64,000 nucleotides of DNA from Pseudomonas protegens (GTDB lineage Bacteria; Pseudomonadota; Gammaproteobacteria; Pseudomonadales; Pseudomonadaceae), in NCBI RefSeq assembly GCF_003363755.1, contig NZ_CP031396.1, positions 3,256,501 to 3,320,500 of the forward strand, given 5' to 3'. The position numbers were made by a program, and so were the translations under genes. Below the pieces are notes generated by a model, which saw only the letters and a list, made by a program, of their open reading frames with translations, was not told where the DNA came from and made no database searches. Shown here piece after piece: positions 1 through 9,730 of this stretch (within the stretch, counting starts at the first letter, position 1; each line of letters begins with the position of its first letter).

Positions 1-127
1 GACAAGCCACGCAGACAGGCCCGGAGAAAAAAGCTGCCGACCAGTGCCAGCGACAGCCCAGGCAACCCTGTTATTATCGGCGCCTGTTTTTTACGCCATC
101 TTCCTTCAGCAGATCACGAGCGAATTC
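1..127. other. Intergenic region upstream of argH
   Basis: No complete gene is visible. The stretch should carry the argH promoter and leader; an A/T-rich patch near 66-95 is the only promoter-like part. In other pseudomonads argH is divergent from the algZ/algR regulators. On the minus strand a short open frame with hydrophobic residues runs off the left edge, but it is too short to name. Confidence 0.4.
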
Positions 128-1522
128 ATGAGCACTGACAAGACCAATCAGTCCTGGGGCGGCCGCTTCAGTGAACCCGTCGACGCCTTCGTCGCCCGCT
201 TCACCGCCTCTGTCACTTTCGACCAGCGCCTGTATCGCCACGACATCATGGGCTCCATCGCTCATGCCACCATGCTGGCCAAGGTTGGCGTGCTCACTGA
301 CGCCGAGCGTGACAGCATCATCGACGGCCTGAAGACCATCCAGGGCGAGATCGAGGCCGGCAGCTTCGACTGGCGCGTGGACCTTGAAGACGTGCACATG
401 AACATCGAAGCGCGCCTGACCGACCGCATCGGCATCACCGGCAAGAAGCTGCACACCGGACGCAGCCGCAATGATCAGGTGGCCACCGACATCCGCCTGT
501 GGCTGCGGGACGAAATCGACCTGATCCTGGCCGAGATCACCCGCCTGCAAAAAGGCCTGCTGGAGCTGGCCGAGCGCGAAGCCGAAAGCATCATGCCGGG
601 CTTCACTCACCTGCAGACCGCCCAGCCCGTGACCTTCGGGCACCACATGCTGGCCTGGTTCGAAATGCTCAGCCGCGACTACGAGCGCCTGGTGGACTGC
701 CGCAAGCGCACCAACCGCATGCCTCTGGGCAGCGCTGCGCTGGCCGGCACCACCTACCCCATCGACCGCGAGCTGACCTGCCAGCTGCTGGGCTTCGAAG
801 CCGTGGGTGGCAACTCCCTGGACAGCGTCTCCGACCGTGACTTCGCCATCGAATTCTGCGCCGCCGCCAGCGTGGCAGTGATGCACCTGTCGCGCTTCTC
901 CGAAGAGCTGGTGCTGTGGACCAGCGCGCAGTTCCAGTTCATCGATCTGCCGGACCGCTTCTGCACCGGCAGCTCGATCATGCCGCAAAAGAAAAACCCC
1001 GACGTACCAGAGCTGGTGCGGGGCAAGAGCGGCCGAGTGTTTGGCGCACTGATGGGCCTGCTGACCCTGATGAAGGGCCAGCCCCTGGCGTACAACAAGG
1101 ACAATCAGGAAGACAAGGAACCGCTGTTCGACGCCGCCGACACTCTGCGCGACTCACTGCGGGCCTTCGCCGACATGATCCCGGCCATCAAGCCCAAGCA
1201 CGCCATCATGCGTGAAGCGGCCCTGCGTGGCTTCTCCACCGCTACCGACCTGGCGGACTACCTGGTGCGCCGTGGCCTGCCGTTCCGTGACTGCCACGAA
1301 ATCGTCGGCCACGCCGTGAAGTACGGTGTGGAGACCGGCAAGGACCTGGCAGAAATGAGCCTGGAAGAACTGCGCAAATTCAGCGACCAGATCGAGCAGG
1401 ACGTGTTTGCCGTGCTGACCCTGGAAGGTTCGGTGAATGCCCGTAATCACATCGGCGGCACCGCTCCAGCCCAGGTCCGGGCTGCCGTGGCTCGCGGCCA
1501 GGCGTTGCTGGCCAGCCGCTAA
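128..1522 (+). CDS. argH: Argininosuccinate lyase
   Basis: Cytosolic lyase that splits argininosuccinate into arginine and fumarate, the last step of arginine synthesis. The 464-residue length is normal for the family. The fumarase/aspartase superfamily signature [12 protein letters not shown] lies near residues 280-291, on the flexible catalytic serine loop, and the [12 protein letters not shown] substrate motif lies near residue 110. The frame stays open upstream to 44, but those 28 residues look unlike the family; the start [14 protein letters not shown] at 128 matches typical N-termini. It stands alone, with a C-rich hairpin just after the stop. The later argB gene of the same pathway lies about 50 kb away. 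Confidence 0.97.
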   Translation: MSTDKTNQSWGGRFSEPVDAFVARFTASVTFDQRLYRHDIMGSIAHATMLAKVGVLTDAERDSIIDGLKTIQGEIEAGSFDWRVDLEDVHMNIEARLTDRIGITGKKLHTGRSRNDQVATDIRLWLRDEIDLILAEITRLQKGLLELAEREAESIMPGFTHLQTAQPVTFGHHMLAWFEMLSRDYERLVDCRKRTNRMPLGSAALAGTTYPIDRELTCQLLGFEAVGGNSLDSVSDRDFAIEFCAAASVAVMHLSRFSEELVLWTSAQFQFIDLPDRFCTGSSIMPQKKNPDVPELVRGKSGRVFGALMGLLTLMKGQPLAYNKDNQEDKEPLFDAADTLRDSLRAFADMIPAIKPKHAIMREAALRGFSTATDLADYLVRRGLPFRDCHEIVGHAVKYGVETGKDLAEMSLEELRKFSDQIEQDVFAVLTLEGSVNARNHIGGTAPAQVRAAVARGQALLASR

Positions 1523-1582
1523 GCCCCTGCCCTTAGGGGCCGGCAACCCTTCTGCCGGTCCCTACAAGCGGGCTACCCGACG

Positions 1583-2230
1583 CTAGCGCCCCGATCGCCT
1601 GGCGGTAATGAGCGCAGCCTTGTCAGCGGCAATCCGCCTGGCGTTGGGCGTCTGCTCCAGGCGCTCCAACAGGGCCCTGGCCTCTGGCATATCGGCCAGA
1701 AAATCGATCCCGAACAGCTTGTCCCCAACGACCAGGGCCAGGTTCACGCTGTACTGGAAATACAGGTCCGCCACGCTCAGGCTGGTACCCGCCACATAAG
1801 GCGCGAACCGAGCATGCCGGCGCAATGCGGCAAACCCCTGCAGCAATTCAACTCCAGCCTTTTCCTTGATGGCCTCGGGCAGCGTTGCACCGAAGAACAC
1901 TTCGGGGAAACAGGCTCGGGCCGGCAGCTCGATATAGAGTTCGATCTCCTTGGCCAGTGCCAGCACCTGTGCCCTCTCGAAGGCATCTCCCGGTAGCAAC
2001 GCCGGCTCGGGATGGACCTGCTCCAGGTAATCGAGAATCACGCTGGTTTCACTGATAAAGCCCTGCTCCACTTCCAGCACCGGAACCTTGCCCCGAGGAC
2101 TGATGGCCAGCGCCTCGGGGCTCTGGCCGGCGTAGAACAACACCTCCTCGAAGGGCAGGCCCTTTTCCAGCAGGGCCAGTTTGACCATGTTGTAGTAGTT
2201 GCTGATGGCGAACCCATAAAGCTTGAACAT
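1583..2230 (-). CDS. Glutathione S-transferase family protein
   Basis: A 215-residue soluble GST-fold protein. The first roughly 78 residues (from MFKLYGFAISNYYNM) fit the thioredoxin-like glutathione-binding domain, with the TSVILDYLEQVHP-type motif (residues about 60-75) that contacts the glutathione gamma-glutamyl group. The remainder is the helical C-terminal domain. The frame is open to 2368, but the start at 2230 is where the family similarity begins. Its substrate cannot be read from the sequence; such proteins conjugate electrophiles or act as peroxidases. It is divergent from the small gene at 2356 and convergent with argH. Confidence 0.85.
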   Translation of the reverse strand: MFKLYGFAISNYYNMVKLALLEKGLPFEEVLFYAGQSPEALAISPRGKVPVLEVEQGFISETSVILDYLEQVHPEPALLPGDAFERAQVLALAKEIELYIELPARACFPEVFFGATLPEAIKEKAGVELLQGFAALRRHARFAPYVAGTSLSVADLYFQYSVNLALVVGDKLFGIDFLADMPEARALLERLEQTPNARRIAADKAALITARRSGR

Positions 2231-2355
2231 CCCATAGCCTCCAGGCCGTGCAGGGGGTCGGCAGGACTTTTTATAGAAGGTTAATCCACTTCTGACCAGC
2301 AGCATCCAGCCTCTGAATACGAGTAAACTGGCGACCTTTCCTTGAGGAGCCTGCC

Positions 2356-2640
2356 ATGAGCGAGCCAACCGATATCGACAACGACGAAGAAGAGTTCGCC
2401 GAAAACACCCTGATCGAAGCGATCGAGAACCAGATCGAAAGCGACAATCCGCCAGCAGCCAAGGCCACCTTCAATAAGCTGACTCTGGTGGGTTACGAGC
2501 GGGAAGAAATCCTCAACCTGATGGCCCACGTCCTGGCTGTCGAGATCGATGCGATCCTCGAGGAAGACCGCGCCTTCGATACCCAATGGTACGAAGCCGC
2601 GCTGCGCGCCCTGCCGGAACTGCCTCCAGAGAAGCAGTAA
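2356..2640 (+). CDS. Conserved hypothetical protein, acidic, 94 aa
   Basis: Small, strongly acidic soluble protein. The N-terminal 30 residues are rich in Asp and Glu, followed by a predicted helical part with the segment NKLTLVGYEREEILNLMAHVL. No signal peptide, membrane segment or metal motif is seen. A strong ribosome binding site (GAGGAG, six bases before the ATG) supports translation. I recognise it only as a conserved Pseudomonas gene found between argH and cyaA; its function is unknown. A perfect 8-bp hairpin at 2651-2679 follows the stop but lacks a T-run. Confidence 0.75.
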   Translation: MSEPTDIDNDEEEFAENTLIEAIENQIESDNPPAAKATFNKLTLVGYEREEILNLMAHVLAVEIDAILEEDRAFDTQWYEAALRALPELPPEKQ

Positions 2641-2650
2641 GCCGCTACCA

Positions 2651-2679
2651 CCGGAGCGCTGCCCGCAGCAACGCTCCGG
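2651..2679 (+). terminator. Hairpin after the 94-aa hypothetical gene
   Basis: Perfect inverted repeat CCGGAGCG / CGCTCCGG with a 13-base loop, 11 bases after the stop codon. There is no T-run, so it may be a weak or Rho-assisted terminator, or an RNA 3'-end protector. Confidence 0.35.
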
Positions 2680-2833
2680 CACGCCACTCCCGACCTGACT
2701 ACACTGCAGGCACCCTGCGGCCAAAGACCGCTGCCCCCAGGTACAAAAGTCCTCAGCGAATGCTGGACACGCCGCCGTTCTGCGGTCACCTTAAGAACGC
2801 TGACCTCTCATTCCTAGAAAGTCTGGAGTCCTT

Positions 2834-3079
2834 ATGTCGTATACCCCTGAGTTGGTTGCCGAACTGGAAATCCTTGCACTCTTCAACCTGGACAACTCCC
2901 AGGAAGGCCTGAAAATCCATCAGACCGCCGCCCCTTCTGCCATCGCCGCCGCCCAACGCCTGTTTGACAAAGAACTGATTACCCAGCCCGATGGGGGCTA
3001 CCTGACCAGCCTTGGCCGGGATGCTGCTGAACATGCCCAAGGCCTGCTGACCATCCTGAGCGTCAAAGAAACCGCCTGA
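2834..3079 (+). CDS. TIGR02647 family small protein
   Basis: An 81-residue cytosolic protein with the alternating pattern of a winged-helix-like fold (helices around residues 5-17, 23-30 and 35-46, then the turn ITQPDGGYLTSLG). It resembles the uncharacterised TIGR02647 family found upstream of cyaA in pseudomonads. DNA binding has been suggested for the family from fold alone; nothing in the sequence proves it. The start ATG follows a GGAG nine bases upstream. It lies 110 bases before cyaA on the same strand, so cotranscription is possible. Confidence 0.75.
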   Translation: MSYTPELVAELEILALFNLDNSQEGLKIHQTAAPSAIAAAQRLFDKELITQPDGGYLTSLGRDAAEHAQGLLTILSVKETA

Positions 3080-3189
3080 ACACCGTTCCTCGGCCTGCGG
3101 GGTTCCCGTCTGTCGGATTCCGTAGGCACCCTCCCGCCAATACGCTAGAAATCTGGCGTCAAAAAACAAAATCAGCTTAAGGCTCGGTC

Positions 3190-6093
3190 TTGTCTGACGA
3201 TAAACTGCTGCCGTCCTCAAACCGCCACGTTCGAGCTCAGCTTGAAATGCCCCATACCCATGAAATCCGTCCCGATCTGGATGAAGGAATCGATCGCAAG
3301 GTTCTCAGTCAACTGCGCGCGCGTTTTCTCACCCTCAATGCCGGACGCATGGCTCGGGCAATGGAAGGGTTGTCGGCACGCCAGCAGCTGGTCCTCAACC
3401 TGCTGCCACTGTTCTTTCACGTCAATCACCCCCTGCTGCCTGGCTACGTTTCCGGCGCTACCCCGGCGGGACTGTCCAACTACGAGCCCGACCCGCAAGC
3501 CCTGGCTGAAGCCCAGCGCCTGACCCGTTCCTTTTCCTACAAGCCTCGTCATGGCAATCCACCTCGTCCTATCCACGGCCTGTTTCTCATGGGCAGCCTG
3601 GGCACCCTGGCCCAGGCGGACCAGAGCGACATGGATGTCTGGGTGTGCCATGCGCCGGACCTGAGCGAAACCGAGCTGGCCGAACTGCAGAAGAAATGCC
3701 AGTTGCTGGAAGCCTGGGCCGCGGGCCAGGGCGCCGAGGCGCATTTTTTCCTGATCGACCCCAACCGCTTTGTCCGCGGTGAGCGGGATACACAGCTGAG
3801 TTCGGATGATTGCGGCACCACCCAGCACTACCTGCTGCTCGACGAGTTCTACCGCACCGCCATCTGGTTGGCCGGACGCACGCCGTTGTGGTGGCTGGTG
3901 CCGGTGTACGAGGAGTCCCGCTACGAGCGCTACCTCCACACCCTGCTCTCCAAGCGCTTCGTACCCGCCGAAGAGAATCTGGACCTGGGCCACATGGCAC
4001 GCATTCCGCCCGGCGAGTTCATCGGAGCCGGACTCTGGCAGCTGTTCAAGGGCATCGAGTCCCCCTACAAATCAGTACTCAAGCTGCTGCTGATCGAGGT
4101 CTACGCCAGTGAGCATCCCAGGGTCCAGTGCCTGAGCCTGCGCTTCAAGCAGGCGGTGTTCGCCAACCGCCTGGACCTGGACGAGCTCGACCCCTATATC
4201 GTGGTTTACCGACGCATCGAGGAATACCTCAAGGCCCGTGGCGAGCCCGAGCGTCTGGAACTGGTACGGCGCAGCCTGTACCTCAAGGTCAACCGCAAGC
4301 TTTCCAGCGGCAATGGCGCTCGCAGCCCGAGCTGGCAGCGGGCACTGCTTGAGCGCCTGGCCAGCGAATGGGGCTGGGATCAGCGCCAGTTGGCCCTGCT
4401 GGACAGTCGCAGCCAATGGAAAGTGCGCCAAGTCAGCAGCGAGCGCCGGGCGCTGGTCAACGAGCTCAACTACAGCTACCGCTTCCTGACCCAGTTCGCC
4501 CGCACCGAACAGGCCGCCAGCCTGATCAATAAACGCGACTTGAACGTGCTGGGCCGACGCCTGTACGCGGCATTCGAACGCAAGGCGGGGAAAATCGAGT
4601 TCATCAATCCCGGCATCGCCCCGGACCTCGCGGAAGACACCCTGACCCTGGTGCAATCGCCGAACAAGAAAGAACCAGGGCAGACTCATTGGGGCCTGTA
4701 CAACGGCAATCTGACCGCCCTGGAGTGGGAGCACTTCGCGCCTATCAAGCGCAGCCGTGAATTGCTTGAGCTACTGACCTGGTGCCATCGCAATGGGGTG
4801 ATCGATAGCAGCACGCGCCTGGCCCTGCACCCTGGCAGCAGCGACCTGAGCGAGTTCGAGCTGTTCAACTTGCTTGGCAGCCTGCAACAGACGGTGGCCC
4901 TGCCACTGACCACCGTCGACGAAGAACAGCTGCTGCATGCCAGCGTACCCGGCGAAGTGCTGATCCTGGTAAACGTCGGAGTCGACCCGCTCAAGCATCA
5001 CCGCGACCTGAACATTCTCATGACCACCGAGCGCACCGACTCCCTGAGCTACGCCGGGGTGCGGGAAAACCTGGTGCTGACCCTGGATCAGGTCACCCTC
5101 AATAGCTGGAACGAGGTCATGGTCGGGCGCTATGACGCTGAACATGCCTTGCTCGAATGCCTGCGGGACTACCTCAACAACCTGCCGTCCGACTCACAAC
5201 CACGGTTGCGGGTCCGCTGCTTCTGCCACAACCGCGCACAGTTCATCGCTCGGCGGGTGGAGGAGCTGTTCGAAACCGCGCACCACCTCCTGCTCAGTCA
5301 GCTCAACTACCGCTACCTGATCCAGGTCCAGCAGCACTTTCACGTCCTCGAACTGGTACCCGGCCAGGTTCGGCATCGGGCCATGGCGACACCCGCCGCA
5401 CTGCTTGAATACCTGAGCCAGGAGCAAGCCCGCTATAGCCCCCTGCACCTCGATCCCATGGCCCTGGAAGATCACGACCTGGCGCTGATCCTGCCCATGG
5501 GCCAGCCAGACTGCATTCAGGTGTTCTATCGGATCATCGAGCAGCACGCCGAACTCTATATCCTCGATGAGCACAACGCCCTGTGGCAGCAGACCCTGGC
5601 GTACCACGACGAACAAAGCCTGCTGGTGCCCCTGCAGCGCTTCCTGCAGTCGATCCTCTACCGCCGTGAAGCGCTACAGTCGATGGACAGTAGCCAGGGC
5701 GAGAAACCTTTGGACACACTCTACTTGCAGATACTGCCCTCAGGCACCGGTCGGGCGCGCCGGGTAGAGCCGCGACCAGCACCTGCGACCCCGGTGAACA
5801 AGGCCTTTTATGACGTGCAGGCGATCATCGGCAAGGCTGCACCTGGCCAGGTGCAAGTCTCGCTGTACTGCAATCAACGGGAGTTTTCCGAACTGGAATA
5901 TGGCAACCAGCTATTCAGCGCGGTGGCCCAGGAAATCGTCGGACAGCGCCGTGAACCGGAACGCTATCGCTGCTACATCACCGACCTGGACCTGTCCGGC
6001 CTGCTCGGTGATATGCAAAGTTCGAGCATTGTGTATCTGCGCTACAAGGCCAGCCTGGAGCGCGCACTGAACGACGCGCTCGAGCAGGTCTAG
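3190..6093 (+). CDS. cyaA: Class I adenylate cyclase
   Basis: Makes cAMP from ATP; the product activates Vfr/Crp-type regulators. The enterobacterial-type class I cyclase has an N-terminal catalytic half (to about residue 550) and a C-terminal regulatory half. The conserved catalytic stretch GSLGTLAQADQSDMDVWV is near residues 134-151 and carries the metal-binding Asp pair. The 967-residue form starts with TTG at 3190, preceded by AAGG at 3179-3182. An alternative ATG at 3247 (MPHTHEIRPD) would give 948 residues and resembles annotated Pseudomonas CyaA starts, but its ribosome binding site is weaker. The start is therefore uncertain; the identity is not. Confidence 0.93.
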   Translation: MSDDKLLPSSNRHVRAQLEMPHTHEIRPDLDEGIDRKVLSQLRARFLTLNAGRMARAMEGLSARQQLVLNLLPLFFHVNHPLLPGYVSGATPAGLSNYEPDPQALAEAQRLTRSFSYKPRHGNPPRPIHGLFLMGSLGTLAQADQSDMDVWVCHAPDLSETELAELQKKCQLLEAWAAGQGAEAHFFLIDPNRFVRGERDTQLSSDDCGTTQHYLLLDEFYRTAIWLAGRTPLWWLVPVYEESRYERYLHTLLSKRFVPAEENLDLGHMARIPPGEFIGAGLWQLFKGIESPYKSVLKLLLIEVYASEHPRVQCLSLRFKQAVFANRLDLDELDPYIVVYRRIEEYLKARGEPERLELVRRSLYLKVNRKLSSGNGARSPSWQRALLERLASEWGWDQRQLALLDSRSQWKVRQVSSERRALVNELNYSYRFLTQFARTEQAASLINKRDLNVLGRRLYAAFERKAGKIEFINPGIAPDLAEDTLTLVQSPNKKEPGQTHWGLYNGNLTALEWEHFAPIKRSRELLELLTWCHRNGVIDSSTRLALHPGSSDLSEFELFNLLGSLQQTVALPLTTVDEEQLLHASVPGEVLILVNVGVDPLKHHRDLNILMTTERTDSLSYAGVRENLVLTLDQVTLNSWNEVMVGRYDAEHALLECLRDYLNNLPSDSQPRLRVRCFCHNRAQFIARRVEELFETAHHLLLSQLNYRYLIQVQQHFHVLELVPGQVRHRAMATPAALLEYLSQEQARYSPLHLDPMALEDHDLALILPMGQPDCIQVFYRIIEQHAELYILDEHNALWQQTLAYHDEQSLLVPLQRFLQSILYRREALQSMDSSQGEKPLDTLYLQILPSGTGRARRVEPRPAPATPVNKAFYDVQAIIGKAAPGQVQVSLYCNQREFSELEYGNQLFSAVAQEIVGQRREPERYRCYITDLDLSGLLGDMQSSSIVYLRYKASLERALNDALEQV

Positions 6094-6100
6094 CCGCAAA

Positions 6101-6514
6101 TCAGAGGTGGTAGTCGCCCGCGGCTTCCGGCTGGTATTCCACTTCCAGCAGAGTCAGCTTCAGGGTCTTGCCACCCGGCGCCGGCCAGTCGATGTATTGA
6201 CCCACCTGCAAGCCCAGCAAGGCACTGCCCACGGGTGCAAGGATCGAAATCTTGCCTTCGTCGGCGTTGGCGTCCTGTGGATAAACCAGGGTCAGGTGAT
6301 AGTCCTTGCCACTGCTTTCCTCACGGCAATGCACACGCGAGTTCATGGTTACGACACCGGCCGGTACTTCATCGTGACCCACCAGCGTTTCGGCACGATC
6401 CAACTCGGTTTGCAGTGCAATGACGCCTGGCAGCGAGTCGTCCAGGCTGTCGATCAGGCGCTCCAGACGTTGCACGTCAAGGCGGGTAAGGATGATGGAT
6501 GGTGCAGTACTCAT
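6101..6514 (-). CDS. rnk: Regulator of nucleoside diphosphate kinase
   Basis: 137-residue GreA/GreB-like protein. The N-terminus is a short coiled-coil-type segment (about residues 10-45), too short for a true Gre factor. The C-terminal domain (about 55-132) is the FKBP-like Gre domain with the segment ISILAPVGSALLGLQVG. Family members bind RNA polymerase and were first described as affecting nucleoside diphosphate kinase levels and alginate production in Pseudomonas. It is convergent with cyaA (seven bases between stop codons) and separated from the upstream DUF1289 gene by a terminator. Confidence 0.9.
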   Translation of the reverse strand: MSTAPSIILTRLDVQRLERLIDSLDDSLPGVIALQTELDRAETLVGHDEVPAGVVTMNSRVHCREESSGKDYHLTLVYPQDANADEGKISILAPVGSALLGLQVGQYIDWPAPGGKTLKLTLLEVEYQPEAAGDYHL

Positions 6515-6544
6515 GATCCTGGCTGACTCCTATTTTTTCTGCAC

Positions 6545-6578
6545 AAAAAAGCAAAACCCCGCCAAATAAGACGGGGTT
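6545..6578 (-). terminator. Rho-independent terminator of cyaY-DUF1289
   Basis: Read on the minus strand, AACCCCG and CGGGGTT form a 7-bp stem followed by a T-rich run. It lies after the DUF1289 gene and before the rnk start, so it separates the two transcripts. Confidence 0.7.
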
Positions 6579-6656
6579 CTCACCGGCCTCGATGTAGCGA
6601 GGCGAAGTCGGACACTATCACAGCACACTGAATAAACAAACCGTACCAGTACGAAC

Positions 6657-6890
6657 CTAAAGTCCCCCGGCTGTACCGCTCTGTTTGCGCTGCAGCGCTT
6701 GTGCGCAGATCACTCGCCGCCGCTCGTCATCGGCCGAACGCCACTCGCGAATATCCTCCACATGGCGGAAACAGCCGCGGCAGACCTTCTCCTCATCGAG
6801 ACGGCACAGACTGATGCACGGCGAACTGACCGCCGGGCTGACATTACTGTAGAGCGGCTTGGGCGGTCGGGCTGCGGCGGGCTGAGTCAC
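6657..6890 (-). CDS. DUF1289 family protein (GTG start)
   Basis: A 77-residue protein with the DUF1289 signature: CISLCRLDEEKVCRGCFRHVEDI, with Cys residues spaced as in a small metal or Fe-S site, then WRSADDERRRVICAQAL. No ATG fits; GTG at 6890 gives a sensible N-terminus (VTQPAAARPPKP, read as Met). It begins four bases after the cyaY stop, which argues for translational coupling with frataxin. Function is unknown; the cysteine pattern and cyaY linkage make an iron-related role a reasonable guess only. Confidence 0.75.
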   Translation of the reverse strand: MTQPAAARPPKPLYSNVSPAVSSPCISLCRLDEEKVCRGCFRHVEDIREWRSADDERRRVICAQALQRKQSGTAGGL

Positions 6891-6894
6891 GACC

Positions 6895-7227
6895 TCAGAG
6901 CCCTTCGAAATCGAGCTTGATATCCGCCTGTTCGAGAACGATGCGTTCCAGCATCTCCCCCAGCTGCTCTTCACTCTTGTCGCACATCCAGCGCTCGCTT
7001 TCCTCGTCGTAGTCGAAGTGGAAACCACCGGAGCGGGCGGCCAGCCACAGCTGGCGCAAAGGTTCCTGGCGACTGAAGATCACCTGGCTGCCGTTGTCGA
7101 ACTTGACGGTGAGCACTCCGGCGGAGCTTTCCAGGTCAATGTCCAGGTCGCTCTCATCGAAAATATCCTCCAGCGTCTGCTGGGTGGCGTCCACCAGGTC
7201 GTGAAAACGGGCTTCGGTCAAACTCAT
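6895..7227 (-). CDS. cyaY: Frataxin-like iron donor CyaY
   Basis: 110-residue bacterial frataxin that binds iron and modulates Fe-S cluster assembly on IscS/IscU. The acidic first helix (FDESDLDIDLES, about residues 20-31) is the iron-binding ridge, and the beta-sheet core contains VLTVKFDNGSQVIFSRQEPLRQLWLA-type strands with the conserved Trp. Length and layout are typical. It is divergent from lptM-lysA, and the DUF1289 gene follows four bases after the stop. Confidence 0.94.
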   Translation of the reverse strand: MSLTEARFHDLVDATQQTLEDIFDESDLDIDLESSAGVLTVKFDNGSQVIFSRQEPLRQLWLAARSGGFHFDYDEESERWMCDKSEEQLGEMLERIVLEQADIKLDFEGL

Positions 7228-7403
7228 TGCAGGAACCTCAAAAAGTGTCTACTCACGCTCAAGCGCCGCAAGATACGGACGCTCCCCGGCGAATGCAAAG
7301 GATACCGAACAGGTGGATAAATGCGACGCCCATTGTGTCGGAAGCCGACCAAAGCCTCTGAGCAGCCCCTGGCAAAGGCCCGCTGGACGGGAGTTACGCT
7401 GCA

Positions 7404-7432
7404 TAGGCAAGCTGCCGGGTGGCCGGTATACT
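7404..7432 (+). promoter_or_regulatory. Candidate sigma-70 promoter of lptM-lysA
   Basis: TAGGCA at 7404-7409 and TATACT at 7427-7432, spaced by exactly 17 bases. The -10 matches consensus at five of six positions and the -35 at four of six. It lies 35 bases before the lptM ATG. Confidence 0.5.
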
Positions 7433-7466
7433 CGGGCGCAATTTACGCATTCTCAAGGATTTCGCC

Positions 7467-7625
7467 ATGAAGCGCCTGATCTCTTCCCTTGCTGCGCTCG
7501 TCGCGGTTGCCTGCCTTGTTACCGCCTGCGGCCAGAAAGGCCCGCTGTATCTGCCCGATGACAGCAAATCCCCAGAAGAACAGGCGAAATCGCAGTCGAA
7601 GTCGCACAAGCACGACACCTACTAA
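7467..7625 (+). CDS. lptM: Small outer-membrane lipoprotein LptM (LppL/YifL)
   Basis: 52-residue lipoprotein. A lipobox signal peptide (MKRLISSLAALVAVACLVTAC, lipidated Cys about residue 21) is followed by the family hallmark GQKGPLYLPDD and a short hydrophilic tail rich in Ser and Lys. LptM (formerly YifL) helps the LPS translocon LptD/LptE mature. The frame is open to 7419, but the signal peptide fixes the start at 7467 with AAGGA upstream. It sits nine bases before lysA, as in other gammaproteobacteria. Confidence 0.88.
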   Translation: MKRLISSLAALVAVACLVTACGQKGPLYLPDDSKSPEEQAKSQSKSHKHDTY

Positions 7626-7634
7626 GGGCTCACC

Positions 7635-8882
7635 ATGGACGCTTTCAACTACCGCGACGGTGAGCTGTTCGCGGAAGGCGTAGCCCTGTCCGCCATTGCC
7701 GAGCGTTTCGGCACGCCGACCTACGTCTACTCCCGATCGCACATCGAGGCCCAGTACCTGGCCTATGCCGAGGCGCTTGCCGGCATGCCGCACCTGGTCT
7801 GCTTCGCGGTAAAAGCCAACTCCAACCTGGGTGTGCTGAATGTCCTGGCGCGCTTGGGCGCAGGCTTCGACATCGTCTCCCGGGGCGAGCTGGAGCGCGT
7901 CCTGGCGGCTGGCGGCCAAGCCGACAAGATTGTCTTTTCCGGTGTCGGCAAGACCCGTGACGACATGCGCCGAGCCCTGGAAGTGGGCGTCCATTGCTTC
8001 AACGTCGAGTCCGCAGAAGAGCTTGAGCGCCTGCAGCTGGTGGCCGCCGAACTGGGTGTTCGCGCGCCAATCTCGCTGCGAGTCAATCCCGACGTCGATG
8101 CCGGCACTCACCCGTATATCTCCACCGGGCTCAAGGAAAACAAGTTCGGCATCGACATTGCGACTGCCGAGGACGTGTACATCCGCGCCGCGCAGCTGCC
8201 GAACCTGGATATCGTCGGGGTCGACTGCCACATCGGCTCGCAACTCACCACCCTGGCCCCTTTCATCGACGCCCTCGACCGCCTGCTGGATCTGGTGGAC
8301 CGTCTTGGAGAATGCGGCATCTACCTGCGCCACATCGATCTGGGTGGCGGTCTGGGCGTGCGTTATCGCGACGAAGAGCCGCCACTGGCCGCCGACTACA
8401 TCAAGGCCGTGCGTGAACGCCTGGATGGCCGCGACCTGGCCCTGGTGTTCGAACCGGGCCGCTTCATCGTGGCCAACGCCGGTGTACTGCTGACCCGTGT
8501 CGAGTACCTCAAGCACACCGAACACAAGGATTTCGCCATCGTCGACGGCGCCATGAACGACCTGATCCGCCCAGCGCTGTACCAGGCCTGGATGGATGTC
8601 AGTGCCGTCCAGCCGCGGGATGCCGAACCCCGCACCTACGACATCGTCGGACCGATCTGCGAAACCGGCGACTTCCTCGCCAAGGAACGCAACCTGGCCC
8701 TGGCCGAGGGCGATCTGCTGGCGGTGCATTCTGCTGGTGCCTATGGTTTCGTCATGAGCTCGAACTACAACACCCGCGGCCGTGCCGCTGAAGTACTGGT
8801 CGATGGTGACCAGGCTGTTGAAGTGCGTCGCCGCGAGACGGTAGCCGAGTTATTCGCTGGCGAAAGCCTGCTGCCGGAGTAA
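7635..8882 (+). CDS. lysA: Diaminopimelate decarboxylase
   Basis: PLP enzyme of fold type III that decarboxylates meso-diaminopimelate to lysine. PLP-binding Lys60 sits in CFAVKANSN, the glycine-rich phosphate loop is [12 protein letters not shown] (about residue 235), and the C-terminal [10 protein letters not shown] carries the dimer-interface Cys. Length (415 aa) is normal. It is followed after four bases by dapF, the enzyme that makes its substrate, in one apparent operon with lptM upstream and xerC downstream. Confidence 0.97.
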   Translation: MDAFNYRDGELFAEGVALSAIAERFGTPTYVYSRSHIEAQYLAYAEALAGMPHLVCFAVKANSNLGVLNVLARLGAGFDIVSRGELERVLAAGGQADKIVFSGVGKTRDDMRRALEVGVHCFNVESAEELERLQLVAAELGVRAPISLRVNPDVDAGTHPYISTGLKENKFGIDIATAEDVYIRAAQLPNLDIVGVDCHIGSQLTTLAPFIDALDRLLDLVDRLGECGIYLRHIDLGGGLGVRYRDEEPPLAADYIKAVRERLDGRDLALVFEPGRFIVANAGVLLTRVEYLKHTEHKDFAIVDGAMNDLIRPALYQAWMDVSAVQPRDAEPRTYDIVGPICETGDFLAKERNLALAEGDLLAVHSAGAYGFVMSSNYNTRGRAAEVLVDGDQAVEVRRRETVAELFAGESLLPE

Positions 8883-8886
8883 GACC

Positions 8887-9717
8887 ATGCTGCTGCGTTT
8901 TACCAAGATGCATGGCCTGGGCAATGACTTCATGGTTCTCGACCTGGTCAGCCAGCACGCGCATATTCTGCCCAAGCACGCCAAACAATGGGGTGATCGC
9001 CATACCGGAATCGGCTTCGATCAACTGCTGATCGTCGAGGCCCCGAGCAACCCGGACGTGGACTTCCGCTACCGGATCTTCAACTCCGACGGCTCCGAAG
9101 TGGAACAGTGCGGCAACGGCGCCCGCTGCTTCGCCCGTTTCGTACTGGACAAGCGCCTGACCACCAAGCGTCAGATCCGCGTCGAGACCAAGAGCGGCGT
9201 CATCGAACTGGATGTACGCAACGACGGACAGATCAGCGTCAACATGGGGGCTCCGCGCCTGGTGCCGGCGGACATTCCGTTCCAGGCCCCGGCCCAGGCC
9301 GACAGCTACACGCTGGACGTCGACGGCCTGCAGGTCGAGCTGGCCGCCGTGTCCATGGGCAACCCTCACGCCGTGTTGCGGGTGGATGACATCAACAGCG
9401 CGCCGGTACACGAACTGGGGCCGAAGATCGAGCATCACCCGCGCTTCCCGGCGCGGGTCAATGTCGGTTTTATCCAGGTGCTGGACCGTCAACGCGCGCA
9501 ATTGCGGGTCTGGGAACGTGGCGCCGGGGAAACCCAGGCCTGCGGTACCGGCGCCTGCGCAGCCGCAGTGGCCGCGATCAGCCAGGGGTGGATGGATTCG
9601 CCCCTATTGATCGACCTGCCGGGCGGGCGCCTGTCCATTGAATGGGCAGGCCCTGGCCAACCGGTGATGATGACCGGTCCGGCAGTGCGCGTATACGAAG
9701 GACAGGTGCGTCTTTAA
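8887..9717 (+). CDS. dapF: Diaminopimelate epimerase
   Basis: Cofactor-independent epimerase converting LL- to meso-diaminopimelate for lysine and peptidoglycan. The two catalytic cysteines are visible: Cys75 in EQCGNGARC and Cys219 in QACGTGACA. The protein is 276 residues with the usual two-fold repeat. The order lysA-dapF-DUF484-xerC is typical of gammaproteobacteria. Confidence 0.97.
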   Translation: MLLRFTKMHGLGNDFMVLDLVSQHAHILPKHAKQWGDRHTGIGFDQLLIVEAPSNPDVDFRYRIFNSDGSEVEQCGNGARCFARFVLDKRLTTKRQIRVETKSGVIELDVRNDGQISVNMGAPRLVPADIPFQAPAQADSYTLDVDGLQVELAAVSMGNPHAVLRVDDINSAPVHELGPKIEHHPRFPARVNVGFIQVLDRQRAQLRVWERGAGETQACGTGACAAAVAAISQGWMDSPLLIDLPGGRLSIEWAGPGQPVMMTGPAVRVYEGQVRL

Positions 9718-9730
9718 GTGAGCGAAATCC

